NCBI RefSeq assembly: GCF_022014495.1
Contig: NZ_JAKLSQ010000007.1
Coordinates: 137,092-201,091, forward strand
Direction: 5' to 3'
Origin: Sandaracinobacteroides sayramensis
GTDB taxonomy: Bacteria > Pseudomonadota > Alphaproteobacteria > Sphingomonadales > Sphingomonadaceae
Length of the DNA: 64,000 bases
Shown here in pieces: positions 24,680 to 34,438 of this stretch. Made by a program: the position numbers and the translations under genes. Under the pieces are notes generated by a model. The model searched no databases, had not been told where the DNA came from, and saw only the letters and a program-made list of their open reading frames with translations. The stretch's first letter is position 1; each line of letters starts with the position of its first letter.

Positions 24680-25693
24680 TCAGCGCGTCACGAAGCAGGG
24701 GCGGCCCGCCGCCGCCAGCTTGGTGCAAAGCTCCGCCGCCTCGCCCCGCTCGCCATATGGCCCGACCTGCAGGCGCACCAGATTGCCGCGCGGGGCGTAG
24801 ATGGGCTTCTGCCCCTTCAGCAGCGTCGCCGACTGCGAGACGAGGGTCGCCCAGGCGGTGCGCGCCGCCCCCTGGTTGGCGTAGGCGCCCAACTGCACCT
24901 TCCAGCCATCGCCCTGCGCCTCGGCGCTGTCGGCCGCCTTCTCCTTTGCGCGCGACTCGCTGGCGGCCTTTTCCGCCCCCCTCGCCTTCGCCGGCGTGGA
25001 AGGCTTTGCCGGCACCGGCTTCGCGGGCGCCTCCTCGGCCTCGTCCTCGCTTTCGATCGCGCCGGAGGCATCCGCCACCTGCACCGGTTCGGCCGCCGGC
25101 CTCGGCGCCGACTGTTCGGCCAGCACCACCGCCACCGGCTTGCCGGACGCAAGCGCGGCGGCCGTCGCCTCGCCCTTCGCCCGGTCGTCGGCCGTCATCA
25201 GCGTCGCCATCCGCGCCGCCTGCGCGCTCGCCACCGCCAGCCCGCCGTCCCGCGCGCGCGCCACATAGGCATAGCCCAGCGCCGGGTTGCGCGGCGTGCC
25301 GTCGCCGCCGAAAGTCGCCACCCCCAGCACATAGGAAGCGCGCAGGTCGCCCTTGTCGGCCGCCTGCCGCAACTGGTTCAGCGCCTCATGCTTATGGCCT
25401 TCCTGATAGAGGCTGATGCCCAGATTGGTCATCGCCCCCACATGGCCCTTCTCGGCGGCGCGGCGGTAATGCTCGATCGCGGTCGCCGAATTCTGCGGCA
25501 CGCCCCGGCCCAGCCGATAGGCCTGGCCCATGTTGAACATCGCTTCCGCGTCGCCGCGCGACGCCGGCGTCAGCCATTCGGCGACCGCCCCGTCCCAGTC
25601 GCCGGCCTTCCACTTTTCCTGCCCGGACTGGACGCTGGCGAACGCCGGACCGGCCAGCAGAAGGCAACAGGCTGAAATCACGAGGTTCCGCAT
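24680..25693 (-). CDS. Secreted Sel1-repeat and SPOR-domain protein
   Basis: After a signal peptide (MRNLVISACCLLLAGPAFA) come Sel1-like repeats between about 35 and 140 (AMFNMGQAYRLGRGVPQNSA, GAMTNLGISLYQEGHKHEAL). An Ala/Pro/Glu-rich linker of about 90 residues leads to a C-terminal SPOR domain (WKVQLGAYANQGAARTAWAT to LCTKLAAAGRPCFVTR). SPOR domains bind denuded septal peptidoglycan, so a periplasmic role at the division site is likely. Its ATG overlaps the stop of the dihydroorotase homologue (TGATG), making it the last gene of the long minus-strand run. Confidence 0.88.
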   Translation of the reverse strand: MRNLVISACCLLLAGPAFASVQSGQEKWKAGDWDGAVAEWLTPASRGDAEAMFNMGQAYRLGRGVPQNSATAIEHYRRAAEKGHVGAMTNLGISLYQEGHKHEALNQLRQAADKGDLRASYVLGVATFGGDGTPRNPALGYAYVARARDGGLAVASAQAARMATLMTADDRAKGEATAAALASGKPVAVVLAEQSAPRPAAEPVQVADASGAIESEDEAEEAPAKPVPAKPSTPAKARGAEKAASESRAKEKAADSAEAQGDGWKVQLGAYANQGAARTAWATLVSQSATLLKGQKPIYAPRGNLVRLQVGPYGERGEAAELCTKLAAAGRPCFVTR

Positions 25694-26922
25694 CAGATCA
25701 ATCTCTCCCCGCCCTTCAGCAGCAGTCGCACCCGGCCTTGCACCGGAAGCCCGTCGAAGGGGGTATTTCCGGCTAGGCCCGGCAGGTCGTCAGCATCGAT
25801 CCGCCAGGGTGAACCGGAGTCGAACAGCAGCAGGTCGGCCGGCGCGCCCCGCTCCAGCGCTCCGCCCGGAAGCCCGAAGCGCCGCGCCGGATTGGCCGAC
25901 AGCAGCGCCAGCAATTGCGCGCGCGACAGCAGGCCATCGTGCACCAGCGAAAGCCCCAGCGCCAGCAAGGTGGCGCAGCCCGCCGCCCCCGGTTCGGCAT
26001 CGGCGAAGGGCAGGCGCTTTTCCTCTTCGGTGCGCGGGTCGTGGCGGCTGACCAGCATGGAAATGGTGCCGTCCGCCAGCCCGGCGCGCACCGCTTCGCG
26101 ATCCGCTTCCGAACGCAGCGGCGGCGACAGCCGGGCGAAGCTGCGATAGCCGATCAGCGCCGTTTCCGAGAGCAGGGCATAGGCCGGTGCAGTCCCCGCG
26201 GTCACGTCCGCGCCGCGCGCCTGCGCCCGGCGCACCAGCTCCACCCCCTCTGCTGTGCTGACGCAGGCGAAGTGCAGCGCCGCCCCGGCTTCCTCGGCCA
26301 GCCTGAGGTCGCGGGCAATCTGCAACGCCTCCGCCCCGGCCGGCGCCGAGGCCAGCCCCAGCCGCGTCGCATGTTCGCCCTCGGTCGCGACCGCGCCCGC
26401 GGTCAGGAAGGGGCATTCGGCGTGCGACACCACCACCAGCCCCAGCCCGGCGGCGTAGCGCAGCAATCTCAGCATAACCTGCGCGTCGGCGATCGCCGCC
26501 CGCCCGGTCGCCACGCCCACGGCGCCGGCTTCCTTCATCAGGCTTAGTTCCGCCAGTTCCCGGCCCTTCAGCCCGCGCGTGGCGGCCGCCAGCGGCCGCA
26601 CCCAGAGGCGGGGCTTCCCCAGCCGTTCGGCCCGCTCCACCAGCGCCGGATCGTCGAGCGGAGGCGACTGGTCGGGCATCAAGAGCACGCTGGTGATGCC
26701 GCCGGCAACGGCCGCCGCCACATCGGTGCGGAAGACCGTCGCGTCGATCAGGCCGGGGGCCAGCACCTGCCCGTCCGCCTCGACGATTTCGGCTTCGGCC
26801 GGGGCGGCGAGGCCATGGCCGAAATCGGCGATCGCCCGCTCGGCCACCAGCAGGTCGCCGGCCTGTTCCTTGCCCGTCGCGGGATCGACCAGCAGGGCGT
26901 TGCGGATCAGGATCGGCCGCAT
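25693..26922 (-). CDS. Dihydroorotase homologue lacking the metal site (PyrC' type)
   Basis: The 409-residue protein has the amidohydrolase fold of type I dihydroorotase, with an N-terminal VLAPGLID strand and a C-terminal composite sandwich (GALERGAPADLLLFDSGSPW). In active enzymes the strand ends with the HxH zinc ligands of DxHxHxREPG. Here residues 60-64 read DATVF, with no His pair. The second site around LVSRHDPRTEEEKRLPF also departs from the usual DHAPH. Such inactive homologues (PyrC') are known to form a complex with aspartate carbamoyltransferase in Pseudomonas. The gene directly follows pyrB with a TGATG overlap, which supports the same role. A functional dihydroorotase should be encoded elsewhere. 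Confidence 0.88.
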   Translation of the reverse strand: MRPILIRNALLVDPATGKEQAGDLLVAERAIADFGHGLAAPAEAEIVEADGQVLAPGLIDATVFRTDVAAAVAGGITSVLLMPDQSPPLDDPALVERAERLGKPRLWVRPLAAATRGLKGRELAELSLMKEAGAVGVATGRAAIADAQVMLRLLRYAAGLGLVVVSHAECPFLTAGAVATEGEHATRLGLASAPAGAEALQIARDLRLAEEAGAALHFACVSTAEGVELVRRAQARGADVTAGTAPAYALLSETALIGYRSFARLSPPLRSEADREAVRAGLADGTISMLVSRHDPRTEEEKRLPFADAEPGAAGCATLLALGLSLVHDGLLSRAQLLALLSANPARRFGLPGGALERGAPADLLLFDSGSPWRIDADDLPGLAGNTPFDGLPVQGRVRLLLKGGERLI

Positions 26923-27878
26923 CAGCCTTCCCCCCGCCGCGCGCGTGTCAGCACGTCCAGGCAGGCCATGCGCACCGCCACCCCCATTTCCACCTGCTCG
27001 GTGATCGCCGAGCGCTGGATGTCGTCGGCCACCGCCGAATCGATCTCCACTCCCCGGTTCATCGGCCCCGGGTGCATCACCAGCACGTCCGGCCCCGCCG
27101 CCCGCAGGCGTTCCCGGGTCAGCCCGAAGGCGCGGAAATATTCGCGGGTGGAAGGGACATAGGCGCCCTCCATCCGCTCCAGTTGCAGGCGCAGCATCAT
27201 CACCACATCCGCGCCTTCCAGCCCGGCGGCCATGTCGGTGTAGGCGGTTGCCCCCAGCCGCTCGACGAAGGCCGGCATCAGCGTCGGCGGCGCCACCGCC
27301 CGCACTTCGGCGCCCAGCGCCGTCAGCAGGTGGAAGTTGGAGCGCGCCACCCGACTGTGCAGGATGTCGCCGCAGATCGCCACGCGCAGCCCCTCGATCC
27401 GGCCCTTGCGGCGGCGGATGGTCAGCGCATCCAGCAGCGCCTGCGTCGGATGCTCGTGCCGGCCGTCTCCGGCGTTCAGCACCGGGCAGTCCACCTTCTC
27501 CGCGATCAGCGCCACCGCGCCGGAGCTTTCGTGGCGGATCACGATCACGTCCGGCCGCATGGCGTTCAGCGTCAGCGCCGTGTCCAGCAGCGTCTCGCCC
27601 TTCTTCAGGCTGGAGGAGCCGGCGGCAAGGTTCACCACATCCGCCCCCAGCCGCTTGCCGGCGATCTCGAAGCTGAGAAGCGTGCGGGTGCTGTTCTCGA
27701 AGAAGGCGTTGATCTGCGTCAGCCCCGCCAGCCGCCCGTCATGCTTGCGGGCGCGGCGGCCGGCCTCCACCCATTGCTCGGCCTCGTCCAGAAGACAGGA
27801 AATCTCCCACGGATACAGCCCCTCGATGCCGAGGAGGTGGGGGTGCGGAAAAGCGGGGGCCTCGGGATCGCGTGTCAC
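26922..27878 (-). CDS. pyrB: Aspartate carbamoyltransferase catalytic chain
   Basis: PyrB makes carbamoyl aspartate from carbamoyl phosphate and aspartate in pyrimidine synthesis. The protein shows the carbamoyl-phosphate loop [19 protein letters not shown] near residue 55, [24 protein letters not shown] and the aspartate-site region [13 protein letters not shown]. Length (about 318 residues) is normal. I chose GTG 27878, ten bases beyond the ruvX stop; ATG 27908 would overlap ruvX. No regulatory chain gene (pyrI) is present. It is coupled to the inactive dihydroorotase homologue downstream. Confidence 0.96.
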   Translation of the reverse strand: MTRDPEAPAFPHPHLLGIEGLYPWEISCLLDEAEQWVEAGRRARKHDGRLAGLTQINAFFENSTRTLLSFEIAGKRLGADVVNLAAGSSSLKKGETLLDTALTLNAMRPDVIVIRHESSGAVALIAEKVDCPVLNAGDGRHEHPTQALLDALTIRRRKGRIEGLRVAICGDILHSRVARSNFHLLTALGAEVRAVAPPTLMPAFVERLGATAYTDMAAGLEGADVVMMLRLQLERMEGAYVPSTREYFRAFGLTRERLRAAGPDVLVMHPGPMNRGVEIDSAVADDIQRSAITEQVEMGVAVRMACLDVLTRARRGEG

Positions 27879-27888
27879 GCAGGCCGGC

Positions 27889-28368
27889 TTACCCCCCGGC
27901 CGCCACATGGGCAAGACGGGCCAGCGCCCCTTCCAGGATATGCGCTGCCGCAAGCGCGTCCACCCGTTCGGCGCGCTTCGCCCGGCTGACGTCGGCCTCG
28001 ATCATCGCCCGCTCGACGGCGACCGTGCTCCACCGCTCGTCCCAGAGCAGGATCGGCCGCTCCAGCGCCTTCAGCAGGTTGCGCGCCTGCGCCCGGACGG
28101 ACTGGGTGCGGGTGGTGTCTGAGCCATCCATCGACAGCGGCAGGCCGATCACCAGCCCGGTGATCCCCTCCTTCTCCGCCAGCGTCTTCAGCGCCTCGAT
28201 GTCGGCCGAGGGCTTGCCGCGCTTCAGCGTCTCGCGCGCGGTGGCGAAGCGCCAGTCGGCGCTGGCGGTGGCCAGGCCGATGCCCTTGGTGCCGACATCC
28301 AGCCCCAGCAAGCGCCCCTTAGCCGGCAGCGCTTCGGCAAAGGCTTGCGCATCGGCCGTCAGGATCAA
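27889..28368 (-). CDS. ruvX: RuvX/YqgF RNase H-fold nuclease
   Basis: The 159-residue protein has the RNase H-like fold of YqgF/RuvX, linked to Holliday junction resolution and pre-16S rRNA processing. Motifs seen are [17 protein letters not shown] with the first catalytic Asp, [32 protein letters not shown] and the C-terminal [14 protein letters not shown] with the last Asp. The start is TTG 28368, which overlaps the DUF3089 stop as TTGA; no better start lies before the first strand. It is followed after ten bases by pyrB. Confidence 0.93.
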   Translation of the reverse strand: MILTADAQAFAEALPAKGRLLGLDVGTKGIGLATASADWRFATARETLKRGKPSADIEALKTLAEKEGITGLVIGLPLSMDGSDTTRTQSVRAQARNLLKALERPILLWDERWSTVAVERAMIEADVSRAKRAERVDALAAAHILEGALARLAHVAAGG

Positions 28369-29483
28369 GCGGCGGCCTTCACCGGCTCTTCGGCGCCGAA
28401 ATGCGCCTCGGCGTGGGCGGACAGCCGCGCCTCCACGTCCGCACGGACATTCGCCCAGAACAGCGAATAGTCGTAGACGTGGAAATTGCCGCCCGGCAGC
28501 ACGAAAGGCCCGGCGTCCTTGGGCGTGGGCGAGATCAGCAGCAGCCCGCGATCGTTGCAGGCGGCGCCCACCTTGTGCGGCACCAGCTTCTCTTCCACCA
28601 GCATGCCGGCGTTGCGGTCCGCTTCCGCCTTGCCCGAGCCGCCGGTCAGCGGATTGACGCACAGCATCGGCCGGCCTGCCAGCGGCTTGCCGGAGAGGTC
28701 GGGCACTGCGGCCAAGGCTTCCAGCGCTTTTTCGATCTCGCCGTCGGCGGCATAGGTCTGCCAGCTCAGCAGGCAGCCATGCTGCCCCGGCCCGGTGCAG
28801 GCGGGAACGCCGAACGTCGCCGTATCCTCGGGCATCGCCACCACCCAACCCACGGCGTAGACGGCGACCAGCCGGTCGCCCAGCGCCGCGCGCCGGCTCT
28901 TCAGCAGGTGCAGCAGGTGCAGCGAGCCCTGGCTGTGCCCGGCGAGGATGATCGGCCGGTCGGCGGGCTGCGCCGCCAGAAAGGCGTCGAACGCCCGCTC
29001 GACATCGGTGTAGGCCAGCCCCAGCGCCTGCAACGCATCGGGGCCGGGCTTCAGGAAGGCGCCATAGGTCGCCTGCCGGTAGCGCGGCACCCAGACTTCG
29101 GCGACGCCGTTGAAGGCGCTGGCCTGCATCCGGGTGAAGCGCTCCAGCCGCTCGTTGGTGTCGGCGTCGTCGAGCGGTGCGTTCCAGCGGCTGCGCCCCA
29201 GCCAGGCGGTGGGGCTGACGAAGAACACCGCCGCCGCCGGTTTCGGCGCGGCGCTGTAGCCTTCGGGTGTCCAGAGGCCGGGATTGCCGGGAATGTCGGG
29301 GTGCGCCACCCAGCTTGCCTTCGCCTGATAATCGGGCGCCGGCGCCAGTTCGGATTCCGCGAAGCTGACCGTGGGCGAGAAGGAGAGCCGCAGCAGGTCC
29401 GGCGCGAACAGCCGCCAGACGATGGCGCCCACCAGCACCAACCCGATCAGGATGGCGATCAGCCAGAGAAATTTGCGGGCCAT
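28365..29483 (-). CDS. DUF3089 alpha/beta-hydrolase-like membrane-anchored protein
   Basis: The 372-residue protein has an N-terminal membrane anchor (FLWLIAILIGLVLVGAIVWR). The DUF3089 body follows: VFFVSPTAWLGRSRWNAPLD, YRQATYGAFL, DVERAFDAFLA and the nucleophile elbow AGHSQGS near residue 190. The pattern GHSQG fits a serine hydrolase. The Asp/His partners are not certain, although GGNFHVYDYSLFW near the end is a good place for the His. Substrate unknown. It lies two bases after the sterol-desaturase-family gene. Confidence 0.85.
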   Translation of the reverse strand: MARKFLWLIAILIGLVLVGAIVWRLFAPDLLRLSFSPTVSFAESELAPAPDYQAKASWVAHPDIPGNPGLWTPEGYSAAPKPAAAVFFVSPTAWLGRSRWNAPLDDADTNERLERFTRMQASAFNGVAEVWVPRYRQATYGAFLKPGPDALQALGLAYTDVERAFDAFLAAQPADRPIILAGHSQGSLHLLHLLKSRRAALGDRLVAVYAVGWVVAMPEDTATFGVPACTGPGQHGCLLSWQTYAADGEIEKALEALAAVPDLSGKPLAGRPMLCVNPLTGGSGKAEADRNAGMLVEEKLVPHKVGAACNDRGLLLISPTPKDAGPFVLPGGNFHVYDYSLFWANVRADVEARLSAHAEAHFGAEEPVKAAA

Positions 29484-29484
29484 C

Positions 29485-30381
29485 TCAGCCTTCCTTACCA
29501 GTTGTCGCCGCCTCCCAGCGGGCGCGGATCACGTCCGAGGTTTCCGCCCCTTCGCCCGGCTGCCAGCCGGGCGGGCCGAACAGCCGACCCCATAGCTCGC
29601 GCGGGGAGCGGGCGGAAGCCGCATCCTTCGCGATCGCCACCCATTCGTGGAAGGCTGCCCACAAGGGATTGAAGCTGGGCAGCGCTTTCACGATTCCATA
29701 GCGCGGCCGGTCGTCGTCGCGCTCGGCCTCGAACGTGCCGAACAGCTTGTCCCAGACGATGAAGACGCCGGCGAAGTTGCGGTCCAGATAGCGCGGGTTC
29801 ACCGCATGGTGCACGCGGTGGTGCGAAGGCGTGTTCATCACCGCTTCGAACCACCGCGGCATGCGGCCGATCTGCTCGGTGTGGATCCAGAACTGATAGA
29901 TGAGGTTCAGCGCCGAGCAGAAGAACACCATCGCCGGCGGGAAGCCGATCAGGAACAGGGGCAGGCTGAACAGGAAGCTCAGGCTGAAGAAGCCGGTCCA
30001 TGTCTGCCGCAGGGCGGTCGTCAGATTATAATGCTGCGAGGAGTGGTGGATCACATGGCTGGCCCAGAACCAGCGCACGCGGTGCGCCGTGCGATGGAAG
30101 GCATAATAAGCGAGATCGTCCAGCACGAAGCAGAGCGCGAACGCCCACCACGCCCAGGGCACGTCCAGCAGCCGATGTTCCCACACCCAGAGCGACAGCG
30201 CCAGAACCGCGCCCGCCGTCAGCGCGCCGGCCACCGTGCTGCCCAGCCCCATGGTGAGCGAGGTGCCGGCGTCGCGCCAGTCGTAACGCCCGACGCCGCG
30301 CCGCTTCGTCAGCCACATTTCCAGCAATATCAGCGCGACGAAGGCCGGAATGGCATATTGCACGGGGTCGGGAAGCTTCAC
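29485..30381 (-). CDS. Sterol desaturase / fatty acid hydroxylase family protein
   Basis: This 298-residue integral membrane di-iron protein has the eight-histidine pattern: FHRTAH, HVIHHSSQHYN and HHRVHHAVN. Membrane helices include YAIPAFVALILLEMWL, WAWWAFALCFVLDDLAYYAF and FFSLSFLFSLPLFLIGFPPA. Members hydroxylate or desaturate lipids such as sterols, carotenoids or fatty acids; the substrate here cannot be told from sequence. The stop is followed two bases later by DUF3089, and its start overlaps the preceding small gene as ATGA. Confidence 0.92.
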   Translation of the reverse strand: MKLPDPVQYAIPAFVALILLEMWLTKRRGVGRYDWRDAGTSLTMGLGSTVAGALTAGAVLALSLWVWEHRLLDVPWAWWAFALCFVLDDLAYYAFHRTAHRVRWFWASHVIHHSSQHYNLTTALRQTWTGFFSLSFLFSLPLFLIGFPPAMVFFCSALNLIYQFWIHTEQIGRMPRWFEAVMNTPSHHRVHHAVNPRYLDRNFAGVFIVWDKLFGTFEAERDDDRPRYGIVKALPSFNPLWAAFHEWVAIAKDAASARSPRELWGRLFGPPGWQPGEGAETSDVIRARWEAATTGKEG

Positions 30382-30749
30382 GGCCGCGCCTCCCGCAGCC
30401 AGAGCGGCGGCTGCGCCAGCGGCAGGTGCGCTTCGGCCAGCATCGGCTCGGCCAGCCGCACGTTCAGCGAGCCGTCCCGCCAGTCCAGCGGCGTCTCGGG
30501 CGGAAGCCGGCGGCTCAGCCAGCTATCGCCGAAAGGCAGCAGCAGCGCGAAACTGCCGTCCAGCCCCCGCAGCACTGCGCCACGGCCGGAATCGGCCAGC
30601 GCCACTTCGCCGGCGCGAAAGCCGGCCAGCCGCCCTTCCGCCTCGTCGCGGGCAGCGGCTTCATCCAGCGCCGGGCGGCCGCGAAAGCCCATCGCCCAGA
30701 CCGCGCCGGTCAGAAGCAGCACCGCCAATATGGAAAGGGCCAGCATCAT
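30378..30749 (-). CDS. Small membrane-anchored hypothetical protein
   Basis: A 123-residue protein begins with a membrane segment (LALSILAVLLLTGAVWAMGF). A short soluble domain follows with FRAGEVALADSGRGAVLRG and LDGSFALLLPFGDSWLSRRL. No family is recognised. It overlaps the hydroxylase gene by four bases (ATGA) and follows hslU by 74 bp, so it is probably co-transcribed with both. A cytochrome-type or lipid partner role is not supported by any motif. Confidence 0.75.
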   Translation of the reverse strand: MMLALSILAVLLLTGAVWAMGFRGRPALDEAAARDEAEGRLAGFRAGEVALADSGRGAVLRGLDGSFALLLPFGDSWLSRRLPPETPLDWRDGSLNVRLAEPMLAEAHLPLAQPPLWLREARP

Positions 30750-30823
30750 GGCATGATGCTAGCCAATAAAGCGCATTTTCCAAGCGTGGAATGGGAAGCG
30801 GCGCGCGCCGCCTCCCACAAAAG

Positions 30824-32158
30824 TCAGAGAATGAACTTCGACAGGTCGTTGTCGCGCGCAATGGGGGCCAGTTGCTTTTCCACATAGGCGGCGTCCACCA
30901 CCAGCGCGCGCGGGCCGCCGTCGGCCGCTTCGAAGCTCAGCTCCTCCAGCAGCTTCTCCATCACCGTCTGCAACCGCCGGGCGCCGATATTCTCCACCCG
31001 GTCGTTCACCTGCGCGGCGATGTCGGCGATCGCCTCGATCCCGTCCGGCGTGAAGCTCAGCTCCACCCCTTCCGTGCCCATCAGCGCCACATACTGCCGC
31101 GTCAACGAGGCCTCCGTGTCGGAGAGGATCCGCACGAAATCCGCCTTCGAAAGCCCCTTTAGCTCCACCCGGATCGGCAGCCGGCCCTGAAGCTCGGGCA
31201 GCAGGTCGGCGGGCTTCGCCACATGGAAGGCGCCGGAGGCGATGAACAGGATATGGTCGGTCTTCACCGGCCCATATTTGGTGGCGACCGTCGTCCCCTC
31301 GATCAGCGGCAGCAGGTCGCGCTGCACGCCCTCGCGGGAAACGCTGCCGCCGCGCACGTCGGACACGGCGATCTTGTCCACCTCGTCCAGGAAGACGATG
31401 CCGTTCGCCTCGGCATTCTTCACCGCCTCGCGCGTCAGGTCGTCGGTGTCGAGGCGCTTGTCGCTCTCCTCGTTCACCAGCAGTTCCCAGGCGTCTTCCA
31501 CCGGCATCTTGCGGCGCTTGGTGCGCTTCGGCCCCATGTTCTTCAACATGTCGCCGAGGTTGATCATGCCGACCTGCCCCGGCGGCATGCCCGGAATCTC
31601 GAACGGCAGGCCCGAGCCCGAATCCTCCACCTCGATGTCGACCTCGCGGCCCTTCAACTGGCCGTCGAAGATGCGGTCGCGGAAGGCGAGGCGGGTCGCC
31701 TCGCTCGCGTCCTTGCCCACCAGCGCGTCCAGCAGCCGGTCGAGCGCCGCCTTCTCCGCCGCCTCGCGGACGGAGGCGCGCTTCAGGTCGCGCGTCAAGC
31801 GGATCGATTCCTCCACCAGGTCGCGGATGATCGAATCCACGTCGCGGCCGACATAGCCGACCTCGGTGAACTTGGTCGCCTCGATCTTCAGGAAGGGTGC
31901 GTCGGCAAGCTTCGCCAGCCGGCGGGAGATTTCGGTTTTCCCGCAGCCCGTCGGCCCGATCATCAGGATGTTCTTCGGAGTCACTTCGTCGCGCAGTTCG
32001 GCGCTCAACTGCTGCCGCCGCCAGCGGTTGCGAAGCGCGACGGCGACCGCCTTCTTCGCCTCCTGCTGGCCGACGATGTGGCGGTCGAGGGAGGCGACGA
32101 TGGCCTTGGGGGTCAGGGTGTCGAAGCCGGCGGCTTCGGGATTGGCGATGGCGTCCAT
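30824..32158 (-). CDS. hslU: ATP-dependent protease ATPase subunit HslU
   Basis: HslU is the AAA+ unfoldase that feeds substrates to the HslV protease. The 444-residue protein has Walker [10 protein letters not shown] at 68-76, followed by [20 protein letters not shown] (pore-loop motif GYVG). The I-domain contains [19 protein letters not shown], Walker B is [12 protein letters not shown], and the sensor region reads [19 protein letters not shown]. The C-terminus DLSKFIL is the tail that activates HslV. The start at 32158 overlaps the hslV stop. Confidence 0.97.
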   Translation of the reverse strand: MDAIANPEAAGFDTLTPKAIVASLDRHIVGQQEAKKAVAVALRNRWRRQQLSAELRDEVTPKNILMIGPTGCGKTEISRRLAKLADAPFLKIEATKFTEVGYVGRDVDSIIRDLVEESIRLTRDLKRASVREAAEKAALDRLLDALVGKDASEATRLAFRDRIFDGQLKGREVDIEVEDSGSGLPFEIPGMPPGQVGMINLGDMLKNMGPKRTKRRKMPVEDAWELLVNEESDKRLDTDDLTREAVKNAEANGIVFLDEVDKIAVSDVRGGSVSREGVQRDLLPLIEGTTVATKYGPVKTDHILFIASGAFHVAKPADLLPELQGRLPIRVELKGLSKADFVRILSDTEASLTRQYVALMGTEGVELSFTPDGIEAIADIAAQVNDRVENIGARRLQTVMEKLLEELSFEAADGGPRALVVDAAYVEKQLAPIARDNDLSKFIL

Positions 32159-32700
32159 CAGAGGGTTTCCACGGTCAGATTGTTGTTGGTGTAGACGCAG
32201 ATGTCGGCGGCGATTCCCATCGCCTTGCGGGCGACGGCCTCGGCGTCGGCGTCGGTGTCGATCAGCGCCCGGGCGGCGGCCAGCGCGTAATTGCCGCCCG
32301 AGCCGATGGCGGCGACGCCGTCCGTCGGCTCCAGCACGTCGCCGGTGCCGGTCAGGATCAGCATGGTGTCGGCGTCGGCGACGATCATCATCGCCTCCAG
32401 CCGGCGCAGGTAACGGTCCTGCCGCCAGTCCTTCGCCAGCTCGACGCAGGCGCGGGTGAGTTGGCCGGGGAAACGCTCCAGCTTGGCTTCCAGCCGCTCG
32501 AACAGGGTGAAGGCGTCGGCGGTGGAGCCCGCGAAGCCGCCCACCACCTTGCCGTCGGCGCCCAGCCGGCGGACCTTCTTCGCATTCGGCTTGATCACCG
32601 TCTGCCCCAGCGACACCTGCCCGTCGCCGGCCACCACCACCTTGCCGCCCTTGCGCACGCCCAGAATCGTCGTGCCATGCCAGCTTTCGGGATTGCTCAT
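32158..32700 (-). CDS. hslV: ATP-dependent protease peptidase subunit HslV
   Basis: HslV is the N-terminal-threonine protease of the HslUV complex. The 180-residue precursor has a nine-residue leader (MSNPESWHG), and the catalytic Thr is predicted at position 10 in [10 protein letters not shown]. Other hallmarks are [28 protein letters not shown] and [14 protein letters not shown]. It is the first gene of a minus-strand run and is coupled to hslU by a TGATG overlap. Confidence 0.97.
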   Translation of the reverse strand: MSNPESWHGTTILGVRKGGKVVVAGDGQVSLGQTVIKPNAKKVRRLGADGKVVGGFAGSTADAFTLFERLEAKLERFPGQLTRACVELAKDWRQDRYLRRLEAMMIVADADTMLILTGTGDVLEPTDGVAAIGSGGNYALAAARALIDTDADAEAVARKAMGIAADICVYTNNNLTVETL

Positions 32701-32819
32701 ATCGGAAGAATTGCCTTTCCATCGGCCCGCGCCCGGCGGGCCTCGTCGCATGCGATGTAGGAAGCCGGAAGCCGGATGGAAGGGCTTGCCGGGTGGCCGT
32801 CGCCGCGCCACAAGGGGGC

Positions 32820-33941
32820 ATGTCTCTGGAACGCCGGCTGGAAAGCTGGGTGGAAGCCGGCCTTATCGACCGGCCGACCGCCGACAGGATACTGGCCCAT
32901 GAAAGCGCCGATCGCCGGCCCGTCGCCCTGTGGGCGATGGCCGGGCTCGGGCTGCTGGCGCTGCTGCTGGGAATCCTCCTCCTCGTTTCCGCCAACTGGG
33001 ATCGCATCCCCGACTGGCTGAAGCTTTCCGCCCATATGCTGGCGCTGGCCGCGGTCGCGGCGGGCCATTTGTGGGCGCGCGGGCAGGGCCGGCGCAAGCT
33101 CGCGGAAGGCTTGCTGTTCGCCTTCGCCGGGCTGGCGCTGGCGGGCATCGCCTTGCAGGCGCAGGTCTATCAACTGACCGGCCACATCTGGCATGCGCTC
33201 ATCCTCTGGCTGGCGATCGCCGGCCCAGCGCTGCTGCTCGGCGGCACCACGCGGCTGACCGGCATCCTCTTCGCGGCGATGGCGCTGCTCGGCCCGGCGA
33301 TCATGGGGGCCGAGACGGTGGACGATCGCGGCCTCTGGTGGCTGGCGCAGGGCGCCGCCATGGCCGTGCCGGCGCTGCTGCTGCTGCTTTCCATGCGGCC
33401 GCTGGGCAATGGCCCGGGGTTCCGCATGGCGCTCCGGGAAGCCGGCCTCGTCGCCATCCTCGCCGGCGCCAGCATCGCGCATTTCGCCTGGGCCTCCAAC
33501 ATCACCGCATCGCAGGCGGCGGACAATGCGCTCAGGCTGATCCTGCCCGCGGGCGCCAGCCTCGCGGCGCTCTGGCTCGGGCGCCAGCCGGCGTCGGACT
33601 TTCCCCGCCCGCTCCTGCTGCCTATCCTCATCGGCCCGGTCGCCGCCTTCGCGCTGGCGCTGGCCGTCCCCCACCCGGACGGGATCGCCAGCCGCCTCGT
33701 CGGTCTCCTCGCCTTCGTCGGCATGTGGGGCTGGGTGGCGCAAGGGGCGGCGCGCACCGGGCTGAACAGCCTGTTCGCCGTCGCCATCGCGGCGATCGCC
33801 ATCCGAATCTTCATCATCTACATCGAATTGTTCGGCTCGCTCGCCGCCACCGGCGGCGGGCTGGTGCTGGGCGGCCTGCTGCTGGTGGGGCTGAGCTACC
33901 TCTGGCACCGGATCGTCAGCAAGCGGAAGGCGGACGCATGA
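32820..33941 (+). CDS. DUF2157 polytopic membrane protein
   Basis: The N-terminal 45 residues ([20 protein letters not shown]) are the DUF2157 soluble motif. About ten membrane helices follow, beginning [23 protein letters not shown]2157 proteins often precede GDYXXLXY-domain proteins, as here, and their function is unknown. ATG 32820 has AAGGGGG directly upstream; a GTG at 32793 is less likely. The stop overlaps the next start as ATGA, so both products are probably made together. Confidence 0.87.
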   Translation: MSLERRLESWVEAGLIDRPTADRILAHESADRRPVALWAMAGLGLLALLLGILLLVSANWDRIPDWLKLSAHMLALAAVAAGHLWARGQGRRKLAEGLLFAFAGLALAGIALQAQVYQLTGHIWHALILWLAIAGPALLLGGTTRLTGILFAAMALLGPAIMGAETVDDRGLWWLAQGAAMAVPALLLLLSMRPLGNGPGFRMALREAGLVAILAGASIAHFAWASNITASQAADNALRLILPAGASLAALWLGRQPASDFPRPLLLPILIGPVAAFALALAVPHPDGIASRLVGLLAFVGMWGWVAQGAARTGLNSLFAVAIAAIAIRIFIIYIELFGSLAATGGGLVLGGLLLVGLSYLWHRIVSKRKADA

Positions 33942-34438
33942 AGAAGGCCCTGCTCGCCGCCGCCCTCGCCTTGCCCTTCCTCGTTCTGGGGCATGGCATC
34001 TGGCGCCACCAGTCCAACCTTTCGAGCGCCGACGAATGGCATATCCCGATCCGCGGCTACGACCCGCGCGACCCGCTGCGCGGCCATTACATCCGCTTCG
34101 CCTATGATTGGGAACTGCGCGGAAACGGTAGGGCCTGCGTCGACGCGCTCGACTGCAACCTCTGCCTCGGCCGCGAGGATGGCCGGGTGATCGCCACCGT
34201 CGAAACCCCCGGCATGGAATGTTCGGCCCGCGTCAGCCCGCGCGCCAGCGACATGCAGATCAGCGCCAGCTTTCCCGCCGGCACGGCGGCGTTCAGCAGC
34301 CGGCTCTTCGTCTCCGAAAGCAGCGCGCCCATTCTGGAGGCGCAGTTGCGCGAAGGCCCGATGCAGGTGGTGGCCGCCCTCGGGCCGGACGGGCGCCTCG
34401 TCAACCGCCGGATCGTGCCGGTCAGCGGCGGCCGATAA
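33938..34438 (+). CDS. GDYXXLXY-domain protein
   Basis: A 166-residue protein with a signal or anchor segment (LLAAALALPFLVLGHGIW) and the motif RDPLRGHYIRFAYDW, a version of the GDYxxLxY signature in which GDY is GHY. A Cys-rich short stretch (CVDALDCNLCLGRED) follows. The family usually pairs with DUF2157/DUF4401 membrane proteins, as it does here through an ATGA overlap. Its last 17 bases overlap the end of the convergent CoA-transferase gene. Confidence 0.85.
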   Translation: MKKALLAAALALPFLVLGHGIWRHQSNLSSADEWHIPIRGYDPRDPLRGHYIRFAYDWELRGNGRACVDALDCNLCLGREDGRVIATVETPGMECSARVSPRASDMQISASFPAGTAAFSSRLFVSESSAPILEAQLREGPMQVVAALGPDGRLVNRRIVPVSGGR

